A stretch of 42,719 nt of DNA from CAZYVU01 sp964651435 (GTDB lineage: Bacteria > Desulfobacterota > Syntrophorhabdia > Syntrophorhabdales > CAYQXL01): NCBI GenBank assembly GCA_964651435.1, contig CAZYVU010000024.1, forward strand, positions 1 to 42,719, read 5' to 3'. The position numbers and the translations under genes are program-made. Under the pieces are notes generated by a model. It was not told the origin of the DNA and did no database searches. It saw only the letters and a list, made by a program, of their open reading frames with translations. This document shows positions 31,586-39,147 of the stretch, piece by piece. Numbering within the stretch: the stretch's first letter is position 1; each line of letters begins with the position of its first letter.

Positions 31586-32023
31586 ATGATTGAAAAGATG
31601 AGGGGTTTGGTACGAGAGAAAGACACCTGTGTGTTGGCCACCACCCATGGGGACCAGCCGCACTGCTCCCTCATGTCCTATGTGACGGATCGCCACTGCA
31701 CAAGGCTTTACATGGTGACGCACCGGGAAAGCAGGAAATACAACAATCTTGTCGCCAACCCAAAGGTCAGCCTCCTCATCGACACCCGCGAAGGAGCTGA
31801 GGGAGTAAACCGGAACACCGTGAAGGCACTGACGGTAACAGGGATCTTCGTGACCATCGGTGATGATGCAGAGAGGAAGGATGCAGCGGCAAGGCTTTTG
31901 GCGGGGCACCCCCATCTGAGGGTGTTTCTCGATGACCAGGATGCGGAGGTCTTTGCCGTCAGGATCACCGCCTTTCAGCTACTCGACGGGATCACGGACT
32001 CGTCGTTCGTAGCTGTGGAGTGA
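31586..32023 (+). CDS. pyridoxamine 5'-phosphate oxidase family protein
   Basis: The protein has 145 residues. ATG 31586 follows AGGAGG by 5 nt; the longer frame is a shadow of the protease gene. The split-barrel pattern is CVLATTHGDQPHCSLMSYV, RLYMVTHRESRKYNNL, NPKVSLLIDTR and LTVTGIFVTIGDDAERKDA. Probably binds FMN or a related cofactor; it is a second member of this fold in the window, distinct from 19615-20088. It begins 34 bp after the protease gene and may be cotranscribed. A heptad tract starts 4 bp after its stop. Confidence 0.85.
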   Translation: MIEKMRGLVREKDTCVLATTHGDQPHCSLMSYVTDRHCTRLYMVTHRESRKYNNLVANPKVSLLIDTREGAEGVNRNTVKALTVTGIFVTIGDDAERKDAAARLLAGHPHLRVFLDDQDAEVFAVRITAFQLLDGITDSSFVAVE

Positions 32024-32027
32024 CGGC

Positions 32028-32249
32028 AGTTCGGAGCTGGGAGTTCGGAGTTCGGAGAATGGGAGAGAAAAAGAACGCGGAACTCGAAACAGGAATCGCG
32101 AAGCTGCGAGGGGAAGAAACGGTGATAGAGGAAGGCGATTCCGGATTCTTGATGCGGAATAGTGGATTAAGGACAGCGAAGGCATGCAAAGTGAAGGGTG
32201 ATGATGTACGGGGTGTCCCCGTTCACGAATTACGAATCACGGTTCACTG
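32028..32249. repeat. composite heptad region
   Basis: This occupies the 236-bp gap after the PNPOx gene. 32028-32062: AGTTCGG, AGCTGGG, AGTTCGG, AGTTCGG, AGAATGG. 32137-32171: GATTCCG, GATTCTT, GATGCGG, AATAGTG, GATTAAG. 32222-32249: TTCACGA, ATTACGA, ATCACGG, TTCACTG. The short open frame across it (32020-32250) looks spurious. Confidence 0.85.
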
Positions 32250-32259
32250 AAAGGAGCCT

Positions 32260-33204
32260 ATGGAAAAGATACGAATCGGCGTGAGCAGATGTCTTCTCGG
32301 TGAGAACGTACGATACGACGGCGGCCACCAGCACGACCGCTACATAACGGAGACGTTGGGAAAATACTTCGAATACGTCCCTGTCTGCCCCGAGGTGGAG
32401 TACGGCCTACCCATCCCCCGCGAGTCCTTACGGCTCGTCGGCGACCCGGCGAACCCGCGGCTCGTTACCCTGAAGACGGGCATCGACCACACGGACGGGA
32501 TGAAGGCGTGGTCCCAGGAGCGGCTGAAGGGGCTTGCCTCCGAGCAACTCTCGGGATTCATCTTCAAGAGCCGCTCGCCGAGCTCGGGCATGCAAAGCAT
32601 CAAGGTCTACGGCCCTTCGGGCATGCCTGTGCACAAGGGGGTGGGGATCTTTGCAAGGGCCTTTATGGACCAGTTTCCACTCCTGCCCGTTGAGGACGAC
32701 GGAAGGCTCCACGACCCGGTGCTTCGGGAAAATTTCATAGAAAGGGTCTTCGTTTTCAGGCGGTGGCAAGAATTCCTGCGGCAAGGGGCATCGGCCAAGG
32801 GCCTCATCGATTTTCAAAGGGACCATAAGCTCCTCTTCATGGCCCACAGCCCCAAGCATCTCACGGACCTCGGCAGGCTTGTGTCCGGTCAGAAGGTGCA
32901 GGCCGAAGGTCTCACCGACCGCTACGCCGACGGCATGATGGCAGGCCTGAAGCTCATTGCGACGACGAAGAAGAACACCAATGTTCTTTCTCACATCATG
33001 GGGTACTTCAAAAAGGTGCTCTCGGCGGACGAGAAGCAGGAGCTTCTGGATATCATCGAGCAGTATCACGGCGGGCTTGTCCCCCTCGTCGTGCCCTTGA
33101 CGCTAATCAAGCACTATGTGCGAAAGTACGATGAACCCTATTTGAAGGAACAGTGGTACCTGAACCCCCATCCCGTGGAGCTCATGCTGAGAAATCACGT
33201 ATGA
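32260..33204 (+). CDS. DUF523 and DUF1722 domain protein (YbgA-like)
   Basis: The protein has 314 residues. AAAGGAG lies 5 nt before ATG. Residues 1-145 are DUF523: RIGVSRCLLGENVRYDGGH with Cys11, then VPVCPEVEYGLPIPRE and FKSRSPSSGM. Residues 170-310 are DUF1722: FQRDHKLLFMAHSPKHLTDL and LKLIATTKKNTNVLSHIMGY. The combination is common beside photolyase or stress genes in other bacteria. DUF523 has been linked to thiouracil desulfidation by an Fe-S cluster, and the conserved cysteines here are compatible with that; the activity is unproven for this protein. Confidence 0.9.
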   Translation: MEKIRIGVSRCLLGENVRYDGGHQHDRYITETLGKYFEYVPVCPEVEYGLPIPRESLRLVGDPANPRLVTLKTGIDHTDGMKAWSQERLKGLASEQLSGFIFKSRSPSSGMQSIKVYGPSGMPVHKGVGIFARAFMDQFPLLPVEDDGRLHDPVLRENFIERVFVFRRWQEFLRQGASAKGLIDFQRDHKLLFMAHSPKHLTDLGRLVSGQKVQAEGLTDRYADGMMAGLKLIATTKKNTNVLSHIMGYFKKVLSADEKQELLDIIEQYHGGLVPLVVPLTLIKHYVRKYDEPYLKEQWYLNPHPVELMLRNHV

Positions 33205-33238
33205 TGAAATCATAACAAACCTGTTTGCAACGTTTTTT

Positions 33239-33309
33239 GTCATTCCCGCGGACGCGGGAATCCGGCAGATCAGCCTGACTTATGGACTCCCGTTTTCACG
33301 GGAGTGACG
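33239..33309. repeat. MITE-like double-hairpin repeat
   Basis: The element opens GTCATTCCCG and closes CGGGAGTGAC, near-perfect terminal inverted repeats. Inside, TTCCCGCG/CGCGGGAA (33243-33260) and ACTCCCGT/ACGGGAGT (33286-33305) form two hairpins. This GTCATTCCCGCG...GGGAATCC design is a widely scattered intergenic repeat type in many bacterial genomes. It occupies the gap after the DUF523 gene. The rest of 33205-33396 shows nothing further. Confidence 0.75.
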
Positions 33310-33396
33310 GAATTGAGATTTCTTACGACGCTACACCCTGTCTTCCGGGTAGCGGGGTTTGCGACAGGCGGCGAACCGTCACCGAGAAGGCCCCCG

Positions 33397-34530
33397 TCAG
33401 GACGGTGGAGCCGTCTTGGCCTTTTCCACGCAGGCGTTGTACCTCTGCACGCTTCCGTTGTATTCGTTAATCATCGTCTGGACGGACGTCTTTTTTTCGT
33501 TCGATGTGGCAATGAGCCCGTTAAGCTGGGCCACCCTATCGTTAAAGCCGTCAGACTCTTCTTTTGAAGCGGCGCCTTTCCGCTCCAGAATGAGCCTGTC
33601 GAACTCCACATCGGTCTTCATCGACGCGATACGCCTGTCCATCTCCTCGATATCCCTTTTGCCGGTCTCGATGGCCTGCTTTAACGAATCGGAAGGCTCC
33701 GCGCAGGATGTTGCCGGCGGGCCGGCCTGACCCCTTTCCGGCGCCGGGAGACCGAATATTTGGACGGCCACCCAGGTATCTTCGCCCTTCAGGCTTCCCC
33801 TGACCGCCGCAATGCCTATTTCGTCTACATCCGTTGAAAGGAGGTTCTTACGGTGGCCTGGACTCTGCATCCAGCCGTCGATGAGGCTCTGGTTCGAGGC
33901 GAACTCACCGCTCGCTATGTTCTCGCTAAGGCATTTATAGCGGTATCCCACCGTGCGCGCAACATCCGGATAGCTGCCGCCGTCCGGCGCCACGTGGCCG
34001 AAGTATTGCTTTTTGAGCATGTCGCGGGCCCGCTCTTCCGCTATTCGGGTCAACTGGCCATTGACCCTAAGCGGGGCAACACCGTTCGTTCTGCGGGCCT
34101 CGTTGGTGAGACGGACAAGCGTCTCAACGGAGAGGCCTGCGGCGGGCCGTTGCTTGGCGCCCCCGGAAACGGGCACTTCCGTACCGGAGCCCGTGCCCTT
34201 GGGGGTTTCCGCCGCCTGGCGGCGTGCCACGTAAGCGTCAAAGAACCTGTCTGCAAAGGCACCCAGCACCCCGGCCAGACAGGCAAGGAGGAGGGCGATC
34301 CAAAGCCCCTTCCTGCGCCGGCGTTTAGGGAATAGGTGGCGGGCTTCCCTCCATGGGCCCTCTCCACAACGTACGGGCGTCGTATCCCGCATCTGGCCTG
34401 CCCGGGCCATCTCGGCCATCTGCTCTCTCGTAAAAGGGCCGATGGCCTGGTCCGCGTTGCCTACCCTGACCCTATAGTACAAGTCATCGTCGTCCGATAC
34501 CTGCCAATCCCGCCAATCTTCCCCGGCCAT
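33397..34530 (-). CDS. membrane-anchored CAP/SCP-domain protein with GYF_2-like N-terminus
   Basis: The protein has 377 residues. Residues 15-65 (YYRVRVGNADQAIGPFTREQ, then GEGPWREA) resemble the GYF_2/DUF4339 module. A basic stretch and one helix (about 75-92, GLWIALLLACLAGVLGAFA) anchor the protein, leaving the rest outside. Residues 130-265 are a CAP domain: LTNEARRTNGVAPL, YFGHVAPDG, SENIASG, WMQSPGHRKNLL. The conserved His/Glu pocket is present. Residues 275-375 form a coiled coil with two Cys. TATTAT lies 8 nt before ATG and no Shine-Dalgarno is seen. Role unknown; CAP proteins are often secreted peptidase-like or binding proteins. Confidence 0.85.
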   Translation of the reverse strand: MAGEDWRDWQVSDDDDLYYRVRVGNADQAIGPFTREQMAEMARAGQMRDTTPVRCGEGPWREARHLFPKRRRRKGLWIALLLACLAGVLGAFADRFFDAYVARRQAAETPKGTGSGTEVPVSGGAKQRPAAGLSVETLVRLTNEARRTNGVAPLRVNGQLTRIAEERARDMLKKQYFGHVAPDGGSYPDVARTVGYRYKCLSENIASGEFASNQSLIDGWMQSPGHRKNLLSTDVDEIGIAAVRGSLKGEDTWVAVQIFGLPAPERGQAGPPATSCAEPSDSLKQAIETGKRDIEEMDRRIASMKTDVEFDRLILERKGAASKEESDGFNDRVAQLNGLIATSNEKKTSVQTMINEYNGSVQRYNACVEKAKTAPPS

Positions 34531-34600
34531 TACAGAACATAATAGCGGAAAACCACTGCATTATAAAGAGCCGACAGGATGTCTCATCTTACAGGCCACA

Positions 34601-35713
34601 TCAGCTCAGCCTCTTGTGGAACCTCAGGGCGCTGAAGGTGATGATGACGGCACCGATGACGAAGAGTGCCGCGATCTGGGTCCAGAGCACGTCGAAGCCC
34701 ACACCTTTCAGGAATATGCCCCGGACAATGACAAGAAAATACCTGAGAGGGCTGACGTAGGTAACGTATTGAAAGAAGGCGGGCATAGATTCGATGGGAA
34801 AGGCAAAGCCGGACAGGAGTATGGCCGGCATGAAGAAGAGAAACGTCCCCATCATGGCCTGCTGCTGGGTCTTTGATATGGTTGAGAGAAAGAGCCCGAT
34901 GCCGAGGACGGAAAGCAGATAGACGGACGTGCTCAGCAAGAGCAGGAGAGGCGACCCTTTGATGGGCACGTCGAACCAGAGGCTCCCGGCCACGGTCACC
35001 AGCGCCATGTCGAAAAAACCGATCATCGCCACGGGAATGGTCTTTCCCAGCATCAGTTCCATGGGGCGGATGGGCGTCACCATGAGTTGCTCCATCGTTC
35101 CCACCTCGCGCTCACGCACGATCCCCATCGAGGTAAGGATGAGGCATGTGAGCATAACGATGGACGCGATGACGCCGGGGACCATATAGTTCTTGCTCCG
35201 AAGGTCCGTATTGAACCAGATGCGGGGCCGAAAGTCCACGCGGGCCGCCCTCAGAACGCCGGGCAGCTTCTGCATGTCCCGGGCGTAGGTGCTCAAAACG
35301 ATATTGACATAACTCATGGCTATGAGCGCCGTGTTGGAGTCCGTTCCGTCGACGATGACCTGAACCTGTTCAGGCACATTTTTCTGCAGGTTCTTTCCAA
35401 AGCCGCTATTGACCTGCAGGGCACAGAGGACCTTTCCCCGGTCGAGGAGGTCCCGAATCTCGCCCGGCGATTGAGGTCGGTACCGAACGGTAAAGTAGCC
35501 CGAAGACTCGAGCCGTCTCGCCAGCTCCCTGCTTTCGCTTGTCCGGTCAAGATCGTAGACTGCCGTGGCCACGTCGTTGACATCGAGGGTGGCTACATAT
35601 CCGAAGAGCATAAGCTGGATGAGCGGCGTCACGGTAAGGAAGAAAATGGTCTTCTTTTGTCGGAAAACCTGAATGAATTCTTTGATGACTAATTGTTTGA
35701 TGCGCCCGAACAT
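34601..35713 (-). CDS. ABC-2 type permease (YbhR-like)
   Basis: The protein has 370 residues. An N-terminal helix follows QLVIKEFIQVFRQKKTIFFL. A large extracytoplasmic domain (about 45-175, ATAVYDLDRTSESRELARRL onward) comes next, then five C-terminal helices with the EREVGTMEQLMVTPIRPMEL coupling segment. This is the architecture of YbhR/YbhS exporters. Its ATG directly abuts the TAG of the partner permease (35714). The two permeases are similar but not identical and should form a heterodimer with the ATPases encoded upstream. Last gene of the export operon. Confidence 0.92.
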   Translation of the reverse strand: MFGRIKQLVIKEFIQVFRQKKTIFFLTVTPLIQLMLFGYVATLDVNDVATAVYDLDRTSESRELARRLESSGYFTVRYRPQSPGEIRDLLDRGKVLCALQVNSGFGKNLQKNVPEQVQVIVDGTDSNTALIAMSYVNIVLSTYARDMQKLPGVLRAARVDFRPRIWFNTDLRSKNYMVPGVIASIVMLTCLILTSMGIVREREVGTMEQLMVTPIRPMELMLGKTIPVAMIGFFDMALVTVAGSLWFDVPIKGSPLLLLLSTSVYLLSVLGIGLFLSTISKTQQQAMMGTFLFFMPAILLSGFAFPIESMPAFFQYVTYVSPLRYFLVIVRGIFLKGVGFDVLWTQIAALFVIGAVIITFSALRFHKRLS

Positions 35714-36823
35714 CTACTGAACCCTCTTTCTGAACTTCCTGTTTGCCACCACAAAGACACCCACCGAGAAAAGGCCCAGGAGAAGAACCTCTGTCATCAA
35801 GAGCCCGAGAGGGCTGCCTTTGAGATAAATGGCCTTCAGGATCGTTACAAAATACCGCGCAGGAATGATGTAGGTAATGACCTGGAGCGGCTTGGGCATG
35901 TTCGAGATGGCAAAAACGAACCCCGAAAGCATGAAGGCGGGGAGAAATGAGGTGAGCATGGCGAGTTGGCTTGCAATAAGCTGATTTCTTCCTATGATGG
36001 AGACAAGAATGCCGAAGCTCAGACCTCCGAAAAGGAAAAGGCTCGACAGAAAAAGGAGCAGCACAATGCTGCCGCGGAGAGGCACGCCGAAGAAGAGGGT
36101 GCTGAGCAATATGGAGATGAGGGTATCGGCAAGACCGACGGCGAAATAAGGAATGAGCTTTCCCAGGATCAGCTCCGGCGGCTTGACGGGCGTCGATATG
36201 AGCTGCTCCATCGTTCCCCTGTCCCACTCCCTCGCAATAGTGAGCGACGTCAGAAGGGAGATGATGACGGACATGATGACGGCGATGAGGCCGGGAATGA
36301 TGAAGTTTCGCGACCTCAGCTCGGTGTTGTACCAGACCCGGTTCCGGATGTCTATGAGCGGGGTGATACGTACCGGCGCGAGGGTCCGGTTGAAACGGTC
36401 CGCTATGGCGGCGATGTATCCCTGAGCGACGTTTGCCGTATTTGAATCGGTTCCGTCCAAAAAGATGCCCACCTCCGTGTCCTTGCCGGAGTAAAGGGCC
36501 TCCGAGAAATCGTGGGGAATAACAATGGCGAGCTTGGCGCGCCCTCCGTCGAGCATCGCGTCAACCTCGTCGACACTCTCCAGGTTCGCAACAAGGTCAA
36601 AATAGCGGGACTCGGTAAACTGTGACACCAGTGCCCGGCTCAGGCTGCTCTTATCCTGGTCGTACACCGCCGTTGATATGTTGTCTACGTCGAAGGAGAT
36701 GGCATAGGCAAAGATGAAAAGGAGCATGGCGGGCATGAGGAGCGCCATGGCGAGGCTGAACGGATCGCGCCATATCTGTATGAACTCCTTTTTCGCTATC
36801 GCTTTAACCCTGACAAGCTTCAT
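35714..36823 (-). CDS. ABC-2 type permease (YbhS-like)
   Basis: The protein has 369 residues. ATG 36823 follows GGGGAG by 7 nt; the longer frame to 36880 reads through a repeat. The arrangement is the same as in its partner: AIAKKEFIQIWRDPFSLAMA, a periplasmic domain with STAVYDQDKSSLSRALVSQF and FLDGTDSNTANVAQG, and C-terminal helices with EWDRGTMEQLISTPVKPPEL. A 223-bp repeat-rich gap separates it from the upstream ATPase gene, so operon continuity there is likely but not certain. Confidence 0.92.
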   Translation of the reverse strand: MKLVRVKAIAKKEFIQIWRDPFSLAMALLMPAMLLFIFAYAISFDVDNISTAVYDQDKSSLSRALVSQFTESRYFDLVANLESVDEVDAMLDGGRAKLAIVIPHDFSEALYSGKDTEVGIFLDGTDSNTANVAQGYIAAIADRFNRTLAPVRITPLIDIRNRVWYNTELRSRNFIIPGLIAVIMSVIISLLTSLTIAREWDRGTMEQLISTPVKPPELILGKLIPYFAVGLADTLISILLSTLFFGVPLRGSIVLLLFLSSLFLFGGLSFGILVSIIGRNQLIASQLAMLTSFLPAFMLSGFVFAISNMPKPLQVITYIIPARYFVTILKAIYLKGSPLGLLMTEVLLLGLFSVGVFVVANRKFRKRVQ

Positions 36824-36840
36824 CTCATCGCTCCCCGATC

Positions 36841-37020
36841 TAAGAGCGGCATAGGGCCTTGAAGAGCGCAGAGCAAGCAAACCGCTCTGCTTGATGAGCG
36901 TTCTTGCGAACTCGAAGAGCGCTTCGCTCTAAGTTTACACCATCAAGGCCACTAAGTTGGCCGGTCATAAAGTCCCGCGTAGGCGGGACGCTCCTCAAAC
37001 GAAGTGCTCATTGAGCTTCA
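36841..37020. repeat. cluster of short palindromes (REP-like)
   Basis: At least three hairpins: GCAGAGC/GCTCTGC (36867-36899), AGAGCGcttCGCTCT (36916-36930) and GTCCCGCgtagGCGGGAC (36972-36989). They are interspersed with CTTGATGAGCG and CTCCTCAAACGAAGTGCTC motifs that recur at 40155-40330. The cluster fills the gap between an ATPase and a permease of one operon. Confidence 0.65.
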
Positions 37021-37046
37021 CCGTTCCCTTGCTCCGATTCTCCCTG

Positions 37047-38024
37047 TCACGCCGCCCCTATGAGCGTCACAAACACGTCTTCCAGAGAGGGGGCTATCTC
37101 TTCAATCCTCCCCGGCGAAATACCTTCCCGGGCCAGGATGTCCGTAACGGCGCGGACTGCCAGGTCCGGCTCGTCGGTCGTTACGTGCAGCGTTGCCCCG
37201 AAAATGGCGCTCTCCATCCCTTGGGTGGAGAGCGCGTTCATGGCCTCTACGACCCGGTCGACCTCGACCTCCAATATGTGGTGCTTCATATATTCCGTGC
37301 GAAGCTCACCCGGCGTCCCCTCGGCAATCTTGGCACCCTTGTAGATGAGGGCCAGGCGATCACAGTAGTCCGCTTCGTCCATGTAGTGGGTCGTTACAAA
37401 AACGGTGGTCCCCCGCTGTGACATATCGCCGATAAGCTGCCAGAAATTCCGGCGTGAAATGGGGTCGACACCAGACGTGGGCTCGTCGAGAAAGATAATG
37501 GGCGGCTCATGAAGAATGGCGCATCCGAGGGCAAGGCGCTGTTTGAATCCTGTGGCGAGGGTCCCCGTCAACTCTTTTCTGCTCTCCGCAAGGCCCGACA
37601 TTTCCAGAACCCACTCCCTTCTGTCGGCCCTCTTGTCCGGGGACACGCTGTAGACGCCACTGTAGAAGCTGATGTTCTCCTCCACCGTCAGGTCTTCGTA
37701 GAGGGAGAATTTTTGGGACATGTACCCGATGATCTTCTTGATCGATTCAGGCTCCTTAATGACGTCAAACCCGCCCACCGTCCCCTGTCCCGACGTGGGC
37801 ATGAGAAGCCCGCAGAGCATTCGTATGGTCGTTGACTTACCGGCGCCGTTGGGACCCAGAAAGCCGAATATCTCTCCCCGCCTGACCGACAAGTCGACAT
37901 CGTCTACGGCGACGAAGCCGCCGAAGGTCCTCCTCAATTTCCGCACCTCGACGGCAATACCGTTCCTCGGAAGGGATTCCGGATGCGTCACCGGGAAGCC
38001 TCTTTGCTTCTCCCCGTCTCCCAT
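37047..38024 (-). CDS. ABC transporter ATP-binding protein (YbhF C-half-like)
   Basis: The protein has 325 residues. Walker A is GPNGAGKSTT; Walker B is IIFLDEPTSGVDP; the switch His is VTTHYMDEADYCDRL. The signature motif is LATGFKQRL instead of LSGGxxQRL, which I recall as a feature of the second ATPase half of YbhF-type exporters, so one of the two ATP sites may be degenerate. The first about 22 residues (MGDGEKQRGF onward) partly derive from a repeat-like tract at 38010-38045; an internal GTG is an alternative start. The C-terminal domain ends LEDVFVTLIGAA. It pairs with 38040-38981. Confidence 0.92.
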   Translation of the reverse strand: MGDGEKQRGFPVTHPESLPRNGIAVEVRKLRRTFGGFVAVDDVDLSVRRGEIFGFLGPNGAGKSTTIRMLCGLLMPTSGQGTVGGFDVIKEPESIKKIIGYMSQKFSLYEDLTVEENISFYSGVYSVSPDKRADRREWVLEMSGLAESRKELTGTLATGFKQRLALGCAILHEPPIIFLDEPTSGVDPISRRNFWQLIGDMSQRGTTVFVTTHYMDEADYCDRLALIYKGAKIAEGTPGELRTEYMKHHILEVEVDRVVEAMNALSTQGMESAIFGATLHVTTDEPDLAVRAVTDILAREGISPGRIEEIAPSLEDVFVTLIGAA

Positions 38025-38039
38025 TCCCTCATTCCCTCT

Positions 38040-38981
38040 CTATTTCCCATGTGTTGTTTCCCGTCCTTTCACCATTTCAATGAAGACATCCTCTAATGAA
38101 GGGGTAATGCCCCGAAAACGCTCCACCTCAAAGCCCTCACGCTTCAAAGCAGCAACAAGGGCCTCAATGGAGGCTCCCTCGTCCAAGGTAACGTGAATTC
38201 GGTCTCCGTAGACGCTCATGCTCCTCAGCCCCGGCAGGGAGTCCGCCAAGGAACGGGCATTACGTGCCCGGCCCGTGAATATCTCCCACATGGGGGCGGC
38301 AAGCCCCTTCTTGACGGCCGAAGGCGTGTCGACAAGAAGAATGCGCCCTTCATGAATGAGGGCGATCCGCGTGCAGCGCTCTGCCTCATCGAGGTATGCC
38401 GTCGATACGAAAATGGTAATCTCCTCGCGAAGCAGCTCGTAGAGGATCTTCCAAAAATCTCTTCGCGATAGGGGATCGACGCCGCAGGTGGGCTCGTCGA
38501 GAAAAAGGACCTTGGGCGTGTGGATGAGGGCACATGCCAATCCGAGCTTCTGCTTCATTCCCCCGGACAGGTTACCGGCCAGCCTGTCCTTGAATGGTGT
38601 CAAGTTGCTGAATCCCAGGAGCCGCTCTGTTCTGGCAGGACGCTCCATCTTCGGCACCTCGAAAAGGTCCGCATAAAACCCGATGTTTTCCATTACCGTC
38701 AGGTCCTCGTACAGGCCAAAGCGCTGAGACATGTAGCCGATCTTCTCCTTAATGGCCTCTCCGTCCCGGCGGATGGAGCAGCCGGCCACCCATGCGTCGC
38801 CTTCGGAAGGGTCCATGATAGCTGCAAGAAGCCGCATCATTGTGGTCTTGCCTGCTCCGTCAGGGCCCACGAGACCAAAGAGCTCTCCCTTTTGCACCTG
38901 CAGGTTGACGGCATCGACGACCGTCCTCTTTCCAAACCTCTTTGTAAGGCTTTCCGTTCGTATGGCAGGGATGTTAGTCAT
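38040..38981 (-). CDS. ABC transporter ATP-binding protein (YbhF N-half-like)
   Basis: The protein has 313 residues from ATG 38981. Walker A is GPDGAGKTT, the signature LSGGMKQKL and Walker B VLFLDEPTCGVDP. The switch position reads VSTAYLDEAERC, with Ala where His is usual (compare VTTHYMDEA in its partner). The C-terminal domain ends PSLEDVFIEMVKG. The longer frame to 39059 would add 26 residues encoded by heptad repeats and is rejected. No clear Shine-Dalgarno at 38981. In E. coli-type YbhF both ATPases are one fused protein; here they are two genes 15 bp apart. Confidence 0.92.
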   Translation of the reverse strand: MTNIPAIRTESLTKRFGKRTVVDAVNLQVQKGELFGLVGPDGAGKTTMMRLLAAIMDPSEGDAWVAGCSIRRDGEAIKEKIGYMSQRFGLYEDLTVMENIGFYADLFEVPKMERPARTERLLGFSNLTPFKDRLAGNLSGGMKQKLGLACALIHTPKVLFLDEPTCGVDPLSRRDFWKILYELLREEITIFVSTAYLDEAERCTRIALIHEGRILLVDTPSAVKKGLAAPMWEIFTGRARNARSLADSLPGLRSMSVYGDRIHVTLDEGASIEALVAALKREGFEVERFRGITPSLEDVFIEMVKGRETTHGK

Positions 38982-38989
38982 AAAGTACC

Positions 38990-39147
38990 GTGACTGGTGA
39001 TTCGTGACTGGTGAAGCGCGAAGAGTGATCCGGTCAAGACCGGGCCTCGCCTCTTTCACTTTGAACTTTGAATTTTGAACTTTTCACTGCCTTTCCCGTC
39101 TTCCCTTTTCGCCTTTATTACAAGTCACAAGTCACGGGTCACGGTCT
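38990..39147. repeat. composite heptad region overlapping a stop codon
   Basis: 38990-39017: GTGACTG, GTGATTC, GTGACTG, GTGAAGC. 39054-39088: TTTCACT, TTGAACT, TTGAATT, TTGAACT, TTTCACT. 39120-39147: ACAAGTC, ACAAGTC, ACGGGTC, ACGGTCT. The stop codon of the HlyD gene (39139-39141) lies in the last block. Confidence 0.9.

Noticed and set aside
32020..32250. 76-codon frame after the PNPOx gene
   Set aside because: It is encoded almost entirely by heptad repeats and has no upstream ribosome-binding site separate from the preceding gene.
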